A stretch of 45,951 nt of DNA from Comamonadaceae bacterium (GTDB taxonomy: Bacteria; Pseudomonadota; Gammaproteobacteria; Burkholderiales; Burkholderiaceae_C). Every line of letters begins with the position of its first letter. Position 1 is the stretch's first letter. The stretch is taken from contig JAIXOZ010000037.1 of the NCBI GenBank assembly GCA_027486495.1, positions 1 to 45,951 of the forward strand. The letters run 5' to 3'. Shown piece by piece: positions 27,867 to 35,633 of this stretch. Position numbers and translations under genes: made by a program. The notes below the pieces were generated by a model, which saw nothing but the letters and a program-made list of their open reading frames with translations, made no database searches and had not been told where the DNA came from.

Positions 27867-28187
27867 TCATTTGATGAAAAGTCCTATCGTTCGCCCAAGT
27901 TCGATTAGATACAGCAACTTAGCTCTGTTCGCTTGACGAATGCGTCTGTTTGCTCGGGTCTCTCGACCATGCGCAAGGTGGGCTGAAGCAATTTGCTCAA
28001 TCCCCTTTGGGGTCTTGGGGCCGCCCCCAGCGCCGTGCATCCGGCAAACGGTGTGTCCACGGACAGCGAAGCCGTTACAGCGTTGTTTCGATCGCTTAGA
28101 GCAGGCTGTGCATCGCAGGGCAGGGTAACGTCCAAATGCCGGTACAAAATCATCGGAGGTCTGTGTGATCATGGATTTGTGGCTCAT
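27867..28187 (-). CDS. Small zinc-ribbon-like protein with HG-GPKTPxG motif
   Basis: The 106-residue protein has C26, C29, C37, C48 and H51 arranged as CTAC...RC...CRMHG, followed by AGGGPKTPKGIEQIASAHLA and HGRETRANRRIRQ. This is the arrangement of a widespread family of small proteins on phages and mobile elements (C-rich head, then GGxxxGPxTPEG and HGxxT/R motif), whose role is unknown; metal binding is likely from the cysteines. No strong ribosome site precedes the chosen ATG at 28187 or the ATG at 28172. It lies within the element, between the XRE gene and the relaxase operon. Confidence 0.7.
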   Translation of the reverse strand: MSHKSMITQTSDDFVPAFGRYPALRCTACSKRSKQRCNGFAVRGHTVCRMHGAGGGPKTPKGIEQIASAHLAHGRETRANRRIRQANRAKLLYLIELGRTIGLFIK

Positions 28188-28616
28188 TCAGGCTGAATTT
28201 ATTTCTTTTGCGCATGACCCCATGCAACTTGTCGTAACCTTGTCCGGGCTAGTTATAGATGAGTTAGCCGCTTGAAGGAATGTTGAATATGGTTAACCGA
28301 ACAAGTCTGTTGCATGAGATGTATGCTTGAAATGACATGTACTGCAATCGGTCATGGGTTAGCCTTGGCGAATTACAGTGCTGTTCGAAAAATTGGAATA
28401 CCCCCGGCGGGTTTACATACGAACAATGATGGGGCGCATCCAGACGGTACGACTGCGGGTGCATCCGTTGACGATTTGGAAACGACTGGGTATCGTTCGT
28501 CCGCAATAGCACGCCCATCTTGCTTGGACTCCATTTTCCTGATGAGGGGGAGCCACTTCGGTGCGGTATCGTCGCCACTAAATTGTGACGGTTTCGATTC
28601 ACCTCCACAGATGCTC
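28188..28616. other. Gene-free stretch between the zinc-ribbon-like gene and the relaxase gene
   Basis: Two weak open frames exist here (minus strand 28264-28644, plus strand 28314-28682), but neither has a ribosome site, recognisable motifs or a composition that favours coding. I see no RNA gene or clear terminator. Confidence 0.45.
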
Positions 28617-29612
28617 TTAGGCTCTGGCCAATGGTCCCATGCAAAACTCGCCCGTGTCGGGGTCGTAGCTGCTTGCGTCTAGTTCGCTGTCCCTCACCCT
28701 GATGATGTTGTCATCATTTGACTTGTCCTCAAGTGTTGGTGGTGCTTTTGGCGGTGGTGGTGGTGAAAAGGATTCCCTACAGTGACCTAGGGTTTGTGGC
28801 TCGGCCGACCCTGAAACCCTATACGCTTTGTCGGTCTGAAACCCTATAGGTTTCTCTTTCCTAGCCCCGTTGCCTTTGCTGGTGAAAACCTGAGTCACTG
28901 TTCTGATGGGCTTGGATGGTGCATCGGTGTTGATGCCCAGTGCCAGCGCGTAGGGTACGGGGTCACGCTCCATGTTGTCCCGTATCACTGCCCATGCTGC
29001 CGATTTGGTGGCCGGGTCATTGCGCAGTTTGTCAAGCACTTGGTGTGTGATGAGCGTTTTGTGTTGGCCACTCAGCTTTGAGCGTGGTTTGCTGAAACCA
29101 AAAACAGAGGCCACGTCTTTGTAAAACTTGGCCTGTAGTTCGCTCAGTTTCCGTTTCCCGCCCACCACATCGGATCCACGTAATCGGCCACCGATCAGAG
29201 GGACCAACAAAACATGCGCATGGTCTTGGGCTTCGTCTCGGTGAATGTCCACGCTCATGATGTTGTCCAGACCCCCAAAAGCAGTGCCAGCCCAGTGGGC
29301 GCAGGCGTTGAAATACTCGATCACGTCTAGCTGATGGTTGGACGGCAAACTGAATATCAACTCCAAGCCCAAAACCCCATTTTTTCGGTCTTTAGTGATG
29401 CCTGCCTCGGTCATTTTGGCTTTGGCCAGCTTTGCTACGTCCTCGGGCGTTTCAGGCCCCATGAGGATGATGTTCAGGTGTGACCGTGTCGCATCGATGT
29501 GACCTGATGCGCCCAATTCGGCCTGAATGGTGCGCCTGTTGTGCCGAGCCGACTTGGACCATATGCCGGGTCCTGTGAGCTTTTTCAGCCTCATGAATGC
29601 AGCCCCGCTCAT
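28617..29612 (-). CDS. MobV (Mob/Pre)-type relaxase
   Basis: The 331-residue protein carries the MobV motifs: HNRR (residues 24-27, motif I) and the metal-binding motif H124-x-D126-E127 followed by H131 and H133 (VDIHRDEAQDHAHVLLVPL), then SELQAKFYKDVASVFGFSKP. Such relaxases nick oriT in one strand and stay attached to the 5' end during transfer of small mobilizable elements. The C-terminal part is proline-rich (SPPPPPKAPP) and variable. It is shorter than many Mob/Pre proteins (400-500 residues) but the nicking domain is complete. It starts at an ATGA overlap with the upstream small gene, so it is the third gene of the alpA-orphan-mob operon. Confidence 0.82.
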   Translation of the reverse strand: MSGAAFMRLKKLTGPGIWSKSARHNRRTIQAELGASGHIDATRSHLNIILMGPETPEDVAKLAKAKMTEAGITKDRKNGVLGLELIFSLPSNHQLDVIEYFNACAHWAGTAFGGLDNIMSVDIHRDEAQDHAHVLLVPLIGGRLRGSDVVGGKRKLSELQAKFYKDVASVFGFSKPRSKLSGQHKTLITHQVLDKLRNDPATKSAAWAVIRDNMERDPVPYALALGINTDAPSKPIRTVTQVFTSKGNGARKEKPIGFQTDKAYRVSGSAEPQTLGHCRESFSPPPPPKAPPTLEDKSNDDNIIRVRDSELDASSYDPDTGEFCMGPLARA

Positions 29613-29965
29613 GTCGTGCGCTCCAACTTGGCCAGCGGGTCACGCGCCCGTTTGATGTTGTCGGGCTTGGTGTTCAGCCAAAAGAAGGAAACGCTCACCG
29701 ATGCCTTTCCGTTCAAACATGTGACCGTTTCACGTTCGTGATCCATTACGATGCTGTGCCCATTTTGAAGGGCGCTGATCGTGCTGTACAGGCAGTGGTC
29801 GTCGTGGTGTACGGACTCAAACCTGTTTAGGCTTCGGCCGCCAACCAACAAGCCCAACATGGTGGCCAGCTTGGAGGTTTGTGGTGGACTTGAATCGTAA
29901 TGTTTGATGTTTTTGGCCGTGGTGGTGTCCAGCCCCTCGGCCATTTTTGTTTGATGTTTGAACAT
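29609..29965 (-). CDS. Small element-associated protein of unknown function
   Basis: The 118-residue protein has the core LLVGGRSLNRFESVHHDDHC and LYSTISALQNGHSIVMDHE, a pattern seen in small winged-helix-like proteins of prophages and integrative elements (SLNRFE...DHCL.STIS.L), with no known activity. It starts 3 bases after the AlpA-like gene and overlaps the relaxase start by 4 bases (ATGA). The place in the operon suggests a role in regulation or DNA processing. Function is not assigned. Confidence 0.65.
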   Translation of the reverse strand: MFKHQTKMAEGLDTTTAKNIKHYDSSPPQTSKLATMLGLLVGGRSLNRFESVHHDDHCLYSTISALQNGHSIVMDHERETVTCLNGKASVSVSFFWLNTKPDNIKRARDPLAKLERTT

Positions 29966-29968
29966 GGC

Positions 29969-30250
29969 TCACCCAGCTGTTTTGGGTGATCGTGAGCTGG
30001 CTTGGGCATTTACCCATGCGTGTATCTCAGAGGCCAGCCATCGCGAGCTTCGGCCGATTTTTATGGGTTGAGGAAACTTGCCAGCTTGGATTTGCAGGTA
30101 GACGTTGGACCGACATAGGCCGATGCGTTGGCATAACGTCGGCATGTCCAATAAAAGAACTTCGGTTGTTTGTGGGGTTGGTTTTTTGTCACTGAGTGAC
30201 GAGATGGTCTGGTTCACGATAAAGCCCTTAAAGGCTTGGCCGTGCATCAT
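29969..30250 (-). CDS. AlpA-family DNA-binding regulator / excisionase-like protein
   Basis: The C-terminal half is an AlpA-type winged HTH: LLDMPTLCQRIGLCRSNVYL, then QAGKFPQPIKIGRSSRWLAS and EIHAWVNAQ. AlpA controls the integrase of the P4-like element CP4-57, and AlpA homologues often act as excisionases or integrase activators. The ATG at 30250 gives 93 residues; the frame is open further upstream to 30367, and an internal ATG at 30145 would give only the HTH, so the start is uncertain. First gene of the alpA-orphan-mob operon. Confidence 0.78.
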   Translation of the reverse strand: MMHGQAFKGFIVNQTISSLSDKKPTPQTTEVLLLDMPTLCQRIGLCRSNVYLQIQAGKFPQPIKIGRSSRWLASEIHAWVNAQASSRSPKTAG

Positions 30251-30330
30251 TGAAAAAGCGGCCAAGCGTTTTATAAGAAACAGTGCTTCTGTTTCACGCT
30301 TCGCCGCTGGACTACTGCTTTGAACTCGTG

Positions 30331-30370
30331 CCCCGCACAGGTCGGGGCGCTTGCACGTGCTGTGCAAGCG
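30331..30370. repeat. Two adjacent hairpins upstream of the relaxase operon (candidate oriT region)
   Basis: CCCCG-CACAGGT-CGGGG (30331-30347) is directly followed by CGCTTGCAC-GTGCT-GTGCAAGCG (30348-30370, perfect 9-bp stem). They lie about 80-120 bases before the likely AlpA-like start and between the integrase and the relaxase operon. MobV origins of transfer are short inverted repeats upstream of mob, so this is a candidate, but no nic consensus was identified. Confidence 0.35.
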
Positions 30371-30521
30371 TTCTGATTTATAACGTTTCCAACTATTGAA
30401 CTGGGGAACGATTTACGCTTCGGATGATTTTGGGTGCTGTGCCCTTAATGGCTCCGTGTGGCGACGATCCAGTTAGCTATTTGTATGTCTATTATAGTCC
30501 GCCAATGTAGTTAACACAAGA

Positions 30522-31856
30522 TCACGCCTCTCGCGCCAGTGTCACCACGATGCCTGGCTTGTCGGCCAGCAGTGCCAGCCTGTCACCCAGTCGCTGCCAC
30601 GCCTCACGCATAGGTGTTTCGTATTGCGCCCGCTGATAGATGCGTTTGACCTTGGTTTGTTCTGTGTGGTTCAGGCATCGCTCGATCACGTCAGGTAAAA
30701 CGCCCAATTCAGCCATGAGTGTGGCCCCGGTGCGCCTCAGGTCATGGGGTCTCCATTGACCGCCTGCCAGCGCCAGCGAATCGGTTTGTTTGCTTCGGCC
30801 GCTCATGGGTTCGCAATCGCCGCGCTGTCGGTCGGCCACTTGCTTGGTTACCGTCTTAGGGCAAACCGGACCATTCAGGCGTGATGCCGGGAAAACCCAT
30901 TCGGTCAAGCCCGTGTGCTGGCGCAGGGCTTCAAATTGCCTCAGGGCCATGTCGTTCAGTTGGACTATGTGCCGCTTGCCGTTCTTGGTCTCGGGCAGGG
31001 TCCACAGTCGCCGCTCAAAATCAACATGCTCCCAACGTGCGCCCAATACTTCACCGATGCGGGTGATGGTGGCCAGCTGAATGGTCAGGGCGCATTGTGA
31101 TGATTCCACCAAACCGGATACGGGCAGGCGCTTGAAAAACTCGATCAGTTCAGCCTCAGACAAAACCCGGTCACGCTCCACGCTGCCGCCGATCTTGTGT
31201 TTTTTGATTCTTGCGGTCGGGTCGGCCTCGATGTGGTCACGGTCCATCGCAAAACCAAACAGCTGGCGCAGGTCGCTGAATACCCGCTCAGTCATGCGTT
31301 TGACGCCACGGTTCATCATGGTGTCGATGATGTGTTGAATGTGCGCCTTGGTCACGTCAGCCGCTGCCACGTCACCAATGAGGGGGAAAACGTCAGCCTC
31401 AAACGCCCTCAGGGCTTCGCTGCCGCCGTCTTGGCGCTTCTTCAAGTCTGTGCGCTGCCAAAGTTCAAACAAGCCCCTGACGGTCATTCTGGCGTCTTTG
31501 GCTGCGAGTTCTTGCAGGCGGGTGATTTGGGTTTGCTTGGCTTCGATCTGGTCGGCTTGCTTTTTCAGGCGGTCGGCTTCTTTGTCGGCCAGCGGGTCAA
31601 TCCCGTCTTTGATCTTGCCCTTGAGGGTGTCCCTTTCGTCTCGAATGGCTTTCAGGGTCATTCGTGGCCATGCGCCGATGCGTACCTGTCGGACTTTGCC
31701 GCCGAAGTTGTAGCGCCATTCAAAATCCACGGAAACAGCCTCAGGGGCGTTTTTGATAGCCCTGACGATGCCAAACATGCGGTCACCGTCTGACAACCGT
31801 TTGCCGTGGTCTGAGGGCTTGAGTGCTCCAAGTGCTTTGGTGGTGATCTTGGCCAT
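30522..31856 (-). CDS. int: P4-type tyrosine recombinase (integrase)
   Basis: The 444-residue protein has an N-terminal arm-binding region (residues 1-90, ALKPSDHGKRLSDG and an IGAWPRMTLKAIRDERD motif as in DUF4102), a core-binding region (120-215) and a catalytic domain with R266 (TRIGEVLGARW), H371-x-x-R374 (HDLRRTGATLM), H397 (LNHTE) and nucleophile Y407 (IYQRAQY). It is complete and intact. It integrates the element at tRNA-Pro. It reads inward from a point 179 bases from the right attachment site, with the C-rich repeat between the two, typical for this class. Confidence 0.93.
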   Translation of the reverse strand: MAKITTKALGALKPSDHGKRLSDGDRMFGIVRAIKNAPEAVSVDFEWRYNFGGKVRQVRIGAWPRMTLKAIRDERDTLKGKIKDGIDPLADKEADRLKKQADQIEAKQTQITRLQELAAKDARMTVRGLFELWQRTDLKKRQDGGSEALRAFEADVFPLIGDVAAADVTKAHIQHIIDTMMNRGVKRMTERVFSDLRQLFGFAMDRDHIEADPTARIKKHKIGGSVERDRVLSEAELIEFFKRLPVSGLVESSQCALTIQLATITRIGEVLGARWEHVDFERRLWTLPETKNGKRHIVQLNDMALRQFEALRQHTGLTEWVFPASRLNGPVCPKTVTKQVADRQRGDCEPMSGRSKQTDSLALAGGQWRPHDLRRTGATLMAELGVLPDVIERCLNHTEQTKVKRIYQRAQYETPMREAWQRLGDRLALLADKPGIVVTLAREA

Positions 31857-31876
31857 ATGTACGGGCTTGAGGGGAG

Positions 31877-31899
31877 ATTGCCCCCCTAATTGCCCCCCT
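31877..31899. repeat. Element end repeat, right copy (two TTGCCCCCC units)
   Basis: Identical over 23 bases to 25836-25858, same orientation, 21 bases upstream of the integrase start codon. It could serve both as an integrase arm site and in self-regulation of int. Confidence 0.75.
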
Positions 31900-32034
31900 G
31901 TTTTCTATGGCTGTCAGTGTACCCTGATGGACTGATATGGACAATGGATAATTGTTTATCTATCCTAAGTCATTGATTTTTATAATATTTTTCGGTTGGT
32001 CTAGTGGCTCATGGATTTGGCTGGAAATGCCAAT

Positions 32035-32089
32035 ACTTGCATGGGGTGCAAGGGGTAGCGAGTTCGAATCCCGCCACGCCGACCATTTA
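32035..32089 (+). repeat. attR: tRNA-Pro 3'-end direct repeat, right copy
   Basis: A 55-base copy of the tRNA-Pro 3' part with a C to A change in the variable loop (32057) compared with 25731. This is the host-side remnant left after integration; it has no 5' half and is not a tRNA. Confidence 0.92.
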
Positions 32090-32103
32090 CAACCAATGAA
32101 ATC

Positions 32104-32139
32104 AACGGGTTACATCTCAAACAGGTGTGACCCGTTTTT
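32104..32139 (+). terminator. tRNA-Pro terminator (host-side copy)
   Basis: AACGGGTTACA (32104-32114) pairs with TGTGACCCGTT (32126-32136) with one T-G pair, followed by a T tract. Homologous to 25778-25815. Confidence 0.8.
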
Positions 32140-32199
32140 CTTTGTGTGTCAGACCCGCGGGTGCTGGCGCGTTCTTGTCCATACCACCCAAGTGAACCC

Positions 32200-32568
32200 A
32201 TGACCAGGCCTGTACTTACCGAATCGGCCATTCATCCGGCCATCCGCCAACGCATTGCCGAGCACCACTTGCCAGTGGTCCAACGGGTGCAAACCGCCAT
32301 CGCCCAGCATGCTGTCGTGGTGGTGGGATTGTCTGGCAACCCTTTTGTGGGCAAAGCCCGCAAGGCATTGGCCGCAGCGGGTGTGGCGCACGAGTACATC
32401 GAGTTCGGCAGCTATTTCTCGCAGTGGCGCTTGCGCAATGCGTTGAAAATGTGGACCGGTTGGCCCACTTTCCCGATGGTATTTGTGCGCGGCACCTTGG
32501 TTGGCGGAGCCGACGACCTGCGCCGATTGATCGACAGCGGCGAGCTCAAGACCTTGCTGCAGGGCTGA
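32200..32568 (+). CDS. Glutaredoxin-fold protein without catalytic cysteines
   Basis: The 122-residue protein has the monothiol-glutaredoxin layout: a beta strand VVVVGLSG, an active-site position followed by KARKALAAAGV, then ALKMWTGWPTFPMVFVRGTL with the cis-proline (TFP) and VGGADDLRRLIDSGEL at the end, as in GrxD. At the active site, where CPYC or CGFS is expected, it has NPFVGK, and no cysteine occurs anywhere in the protein. It therefore cannot do thiol chemistry or bind [2Fe-2S] with its own thiols. The start at ATG 32200 is chosen from the conserved beginning MTRPVLTESAIHP. It lies just right of the element. Confidence 0.82.
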   Translation: MTRPVLTESAIHPAIRQRIAEHHLPVVQRVQTAIAQHAVVVVGLSGNPFVGKARKALAAAGVAHEYIEFGSYFSQWRLRNALKMWTGWPTFPMVFVRGTLVGGADDLRRLIDSGELKTLLQG

Positions 32569-32574
32569 AACCCC

Positions 32575-32928
32575 ATGGCGTCCAGCGCAAAACCAGAGTT
32601 GTGGCGCACCGAGGTGGGTGATGCGGTGGCCGTGCTAAAAATTCCCGGTGCTCTCAAACGCGCGCGCACCTTTGATATCGATGTGAGTTTGCTGGTGCGC
32701 GTGCCCGAAGACAACGCCGAGGCTTGGCACGAATTGACGCTGGAGGTTGACGGTAAGCGTCAGTGGCACCGGCGAATTGCCAGCAGCTGCCCAGGCCAAA
32801 CCGATGGGCTCGATTACCACTGCCGCGTGGTGCTCGAAGTCGGTCCGGCCCTGCGCATCCGCGCTGTGGCGGGCACGCGTGGCGCAGTGGTGCAGCGCCT
32901 GCTGATCGAGGCGCGAGAAGACCGATAG
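32575..32928 (+). CDS. Conserved protein of unknown function
   Basis: A 117-residue soluble protein with no signal peptide or membrane segment. It is rich in beta-type sequence: FDIDVSLLVRVPED, HELTLEVDGKRQWHRR and CRVVLEVGPALRIRAVAG, and may form a small beta sandwich. It starts 6 bases after the glutaredoxin-like gene and is convergent with the amine oxidoreductase gene, so the two small genes are probably co-transcribed. No known family function recognised. Confidence 0.6.
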   Translation: MASSAKPELWRTEVGDAVAVLKIPGALKRARTFDIDVSLLVRVPEDNAEAWHELTLEVDGKRQWHRRIASSCPGQTDGLDYHCRVVLEVGPALRIRAVAGTRGAVVQRLLIEAREDR

Positions 32929-32930
32929 CT

Positions 32931-34100
32931 TCAGCCGATCACCGCCAGCTCGCGCAGTGGGCGGTTTTGCACCAAGCGATCAAAACCCAGTTCTTGCACG
33001 TTGATGGTTTGTGATTGCCCTTGCAGCATCCACTCGGCCAGTGCCAAACCAGCCCCGGGGGCGTGTTGCATGCCGTGACCCGAAAAGCCGTTGATGAAAT
33101 GCAGGTTGCCCAGCTCAGGGTGTGGACCTATCACAGCGTTGTGATCGAAGGTGTTCATCTCGTAATAACCTGCCCAAGCGCGCTCCACCCGCAGTGCTGC
33201 GAGCGCCGGGATGCGGTGCGCCAGGGACGCCCACTGTTCGTCGTTCCACTCCGACCAATCGGGCTCCAGCGGCAGGTCGGCTTGGGTGTGCAAGGGCTCT
33301 GCGCCACTGATGAAAAACCGGCCCTCTGGCCGCAGCCACCAGCCACTGGGGTCGATCAGCAAGGGGCACTGCGGCAGCGGCTCGGGGCAGGACAGCACAA
33401 ACACCGTGCGCCGTGCCGCCTCAACGGGCAGTTGAACTCCGGCCATGGCCGCCACCGCACCGGCCCAAGGCCCCGCTGCATTCACCAGCTGACCACTGGG
33501 CAAAGTGCCACCACTGGCCAGCCGTACCCCGGTGACTTGTGTGTTGGTGTGGTCCAGGCCCACCACCCTGTCGTGGAGGCGCTGCGCGCCTTGCGCCATG
33601 GCTTTCTTCAAAAAAGCTTGGTGCAGGGCAGGGCCATCAAACCACCCCTCGCCACTCAAGCCCAGGCTGCCCAGCGCCACATCGTCCACATTCAGCCAAG
33701 GGTAGCGCTGGCGCAGGGCCTCGGGGCCCAGCAAAGCCACATCGGCTCCGGCTTGTTTTTGGATCTGGTGCGCGGTCTGCAGCGCGGCCGTTTGCTCGGG
33801 CTGGGCCAAATACAAATAACCGGGCTCCTGCAAGCCCAGCGCCACGGGGCGATCGGGCAGGCCCAGGTGCTGCTCGGCCTCGCGCAAAAACGCGATGCCG
33901 AATTGGCTCAGGCGGATGTTCACGGGGCAGGTGAACTGCTGACGGATGGAGCTGGCCGACAGCGAGGACGAGGCTTTTTCGTAACGGGTGTCTGATTCGA
34001 TCAAAGTGACGTGTAAGCCCGGCTGCAAGCGGGTCAACCAATAGGCCGTGGCCGCACCCATCACGCCGCTGCCGATGATCACCACATCCGCATGGCTCAT
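32931..34100 (-). CDS. FAD-dependent amine/amino-acid oxidoreductase (DAO family)
   Basis: The 389-residue flavoprotein has the N-terminal dinucleotide-binding motif VVIIGSGVMGAATAYWL (residues 6-22) and the DAO fold with NAAGPWAGAVAAMAGVQLPV near residue 207 and INGFSGHGMQHAPGAGLALA near the C-terminus, as in sarcosine oxidase and related N-methyl- or D-amino-acid oxidoreductases. It oxidises a C-N bond of an amine or amino acid. Its start overlaps the ornithine-cyclodeaminase-type stop by 4 bases (ATGA), so it is the last gene of the 36.6 to 32.9 kb operon. The substrate is unknown. Confidence 0.88.
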   Translation of the reverse strand: MSHADVVIIGSGVMGAATAYWLTRLQPGLHVTLIESDTRYEKASSSLSASSIRQQFTCPVNIRLSQFGIAFLREAEQHLGLPDRPVALGLQEPGYLYLAQPEQTAALQTAHQIQKQAGADVALLGPEALRQRYPWLNVDDVALGSLGLSGEGWFDGPALHQAFLKKAMAQGAQRLHDRVVGLDHTNTQVTGVRLASGGTLPSGQLVNAAGPWAGAVAAMAGVQLPVEAARRTVFVLSCPEPLPQCPLLIDPSGWWLRPEGRFFISGAEPLHTQADLPLEPDWSEWNDEQWASLAHRIPALAALRVERAWAGYYEMNTFDHNAVIGPHPELGNLHFINGFSGHGMQHAPGAGLALAEWMLQGQSQTINVQELGFDRLVQNRPLRELAVIG

Positions 34101-35020
34101 GGGCGAGCGCCTTCAGCCAAAGCTGCGCGGTACACCAAGCGAGCCGCCACGGTGTCTTCCACCGCTTGGCCCAATGATTTGAAAACGATGGTGGTGCCCG
34201 CAGGCGGCGCCGCCACACGCCCACACAAAATTTCGCCTATCTCTGCGGCGACTGTGGCGCCCGACAGCAGCACATCACCCGATTCTTTTTCGGCTGCTTC
34301 GCGTTGGTCGGCCACCACCCAGTGGGCCATGGCCGCGTCGTCTAACTCGCGCCAAGTAGGACGCGGCGCACCCACAGCGGCGACAAAGGCCCCGGGCTTG
34401 AGCCAGGCGCCTTGCAGCACTGGCTCGCTGGCGTTGGTCACGGTGCAAACAATGTCGGCACCGCGCACCGCAGCTTCGGCGCTGGCGCAGGCCACACCGC
34501 CAATGTCCCGAGCGCACAGCTGCGCGTTGGCGGCGTTGGGGCTCCATACCCGAATCTCAGACACCTCGCGCACCGCACGCAGCATCTGCGCGTGGCTGCG
34601 GGCCAGCACACCGCTGCCCAGCATGGCCACCACCTGTGGGGTGCGCGGCACCAGCGCATCGGCCGCCACGGCAGACGCCGCCGCCGTGCGCATGGCGGTG
34701 ATGGTGTTGCCCTCCATGACTGCAAGCGTCTGGCCCGTGGCGGGGTCCATCAGCACGATGGTGCTGAGCAAGGTGGGCAGACCTTTTTGGGCGTTGCCCG
34801 GCACCAGCGTGATGAGCTTGGTGCTCAGCGCGTCGCCCAATTGGGCGGGCTTCAAAAACAGCAGGCCATCGTTGGACGCCTCGCCGATCGGCATGACCAT
34901 GCGCAGCGGCTGCACCACCTGGCCCAAGGTCAAGGCCACCAAGGCTTCGCGCACGCCTTGCAGCAGGTCGTGCACATTCAGAAGTTGCTGAACGCGGGCT
35001 TCGTCAAAGTAATGAACCAT
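34097..35020 (-). CDS. Ornithine cyclodeaminase / mu-crystallin family protein
   Basis: The 307-residue NAD(P)-binding protein has the Rossmann motif VVAMLGSGVLARSHAQML (near residue 130) and the family segments KLITLVPGN, MEGNTITAMRTAAASAVAAD and GADIVCTVT. Members include ornithine cyclodeaminase, alanine dehydrogenase and imine reductases such as pyrroline-2-carboxylate reductase. Together with the downstream FAD enzyme this points to turnover of an imino or amino acid. The exact reaction cannot be read. Overlaps the FAD gene by 4 bases; follows the RraA-fold gene by 40 bases. Confidence 0.88.
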   Translation of the reverse strand: MVHYFDEARVQQLLNVHDLLQGVREALVALTLGQVVQPLRMVMPIGEASNDGLLFLKPAQLGDALSTKLITLVPGNAQKGLPTLLSTIVLMDPATGQTLAVMEGNTITAMRTAAASAVAADALVPRTPQVVAMLGSGVLARSHAQMLRAVREVSEIRVWSPNAANAQLCARDIGGVACASAEAAVRGADIVCTVTNASEPVLQGAWLKPGAFVAAVGAPRPTWRELDDAAMAHWVVADQREAAEKESGDVLLSGATVAAEIGEILCGRVAAPPAGTTIVFKSLGQAVEDTVAARLVYRAALAEGARP

Positions 35021-35060
35021 GGAATTGTTTCAAGTAATCGGGCAAGCCGGAGGAAATCTC

Positions 35061-35633
35061 TCAGTCAGTGCTGGGGACCTGGGCATACAAGGCCGTTGCT
35101 GCGACCACGTCGGCCACTGAAATGGCCGCCGCCGTCAGGCCAAAGGGCAGCATGATCACACCATCGGCATCCGCCACCACATGGTGTCCTGGTAAAAAGG
35201 TCATGCCCCCAAAGCTCACGGGCACATCCAACTCACCAGCGCCGGTCCGCTCGCCCCGCTTGGGCACGGTTCCGAGTGCTTTCACACCCATGTCCATGCC
35301 GTTGATCTCATCGGCATCACGGATCATGCCATGAATCACCAAGCCAGCCCACCCGTTGCGTGAAGCGGCGGCGGCCATCACGTCGCCAAACAAGGCCCGT
35401 GACAAGGATCCTCCACCGTCGATGACCAGCACATGCCCATGGCCTGGCTGGGTGACGGTGTCACGCATCAGGCCAATGTCTTCATGACATCGCAAGGTGC
35501 GGATGGGCCCGGTAAAGGCGCGGCGCAAGCCGTAGCTTTGGAAGGGCAATGCGCAAGCCAGGGCCGCATCACACGCATCGCACAGGTCGGTGGTTTTGGG
35601 AACGGGTCCCAGCACGTCAGTCAATCTGCGCAC
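35061..35633 (-). CDS. RraA-fold protein, probably class II pyruvate aldolase
   Basis: A 190-residue RraA-fold protein (VIDGGGSLSRALFGDVMAAA, then IHGMIRDADEINGMDMGV, then VSFGGMTFLPGHHVVADADG). The RraA RNase E inhibitor of E. coli has Arg-Gln where this protein has Arg-Asp (IRDADE), and here an Asp precedes by 21 residues (GDVMA), the D-x20-R-D arrangement linked to metal binding in 4-hydroxy-4-methyl-2-oxoglutarate/CHA aldolases. It is therefore more likely an aldolase than an RNase regulator. The GTG at 35633 overlaps the Bug gene by 17 bases; TTG at 35624 or GTG at 35615 are alternatives. Confidence 0.82.
   Translation of the reverse strand: MRRLTDVLGPVPKTTDLCDACDAALACALPFQSYGLRRAFTGPIRTLRCHEDIGLMRDTVTQPGHGHVLVIDGGGSLSRALFGDVMAAAASRNGWAGLVIHGMIRDADEINGMDMGVKALGTVPKRGERTGAGELDVPVSFGGMTFLPGHHVVADADGVIMLPFGLTAAAISVADVVAATALYAQVPSTD

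Larger units (their letters stand above)
25760..32085. mobile_element. 6.3-kb integrative mobilizable element in tRNA-Pro
   Basis: The segment between the two tRNA-Pro 3'-end repeats is 6326 bases. It carries a P4-type tyrosine integrase near the right end (minus strand), an AlpA-like regulator, a MobV-type relaxase, an XRE regulator, small cargo genes and a umuC remnant. Both ends carry the same 23-base C-rich tandem repeat. No conjugative type IV secretion genes are present, so it would depend on a helper for transfer. Several cargo regions are AT-richer than the flanking chromosome. Boundaries inside the 55-base repeat cannot be fixed to the base. Confidence 0.9.

Noticed and set aside
28264-28682. 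Two overlapping open frames on opposite strands in the element
   Set aside because: Neither has a ribosome site, a conserved motif or consistent coding bias; kept as a gene-free stretch.
32035-32089. Second tRNA-Pro gene
   Set aside because: Only the 3' part from the anticodon stem onward is present; it lacks the acceptor 5' strand and D-arm, so it is an attachment-site remnant.
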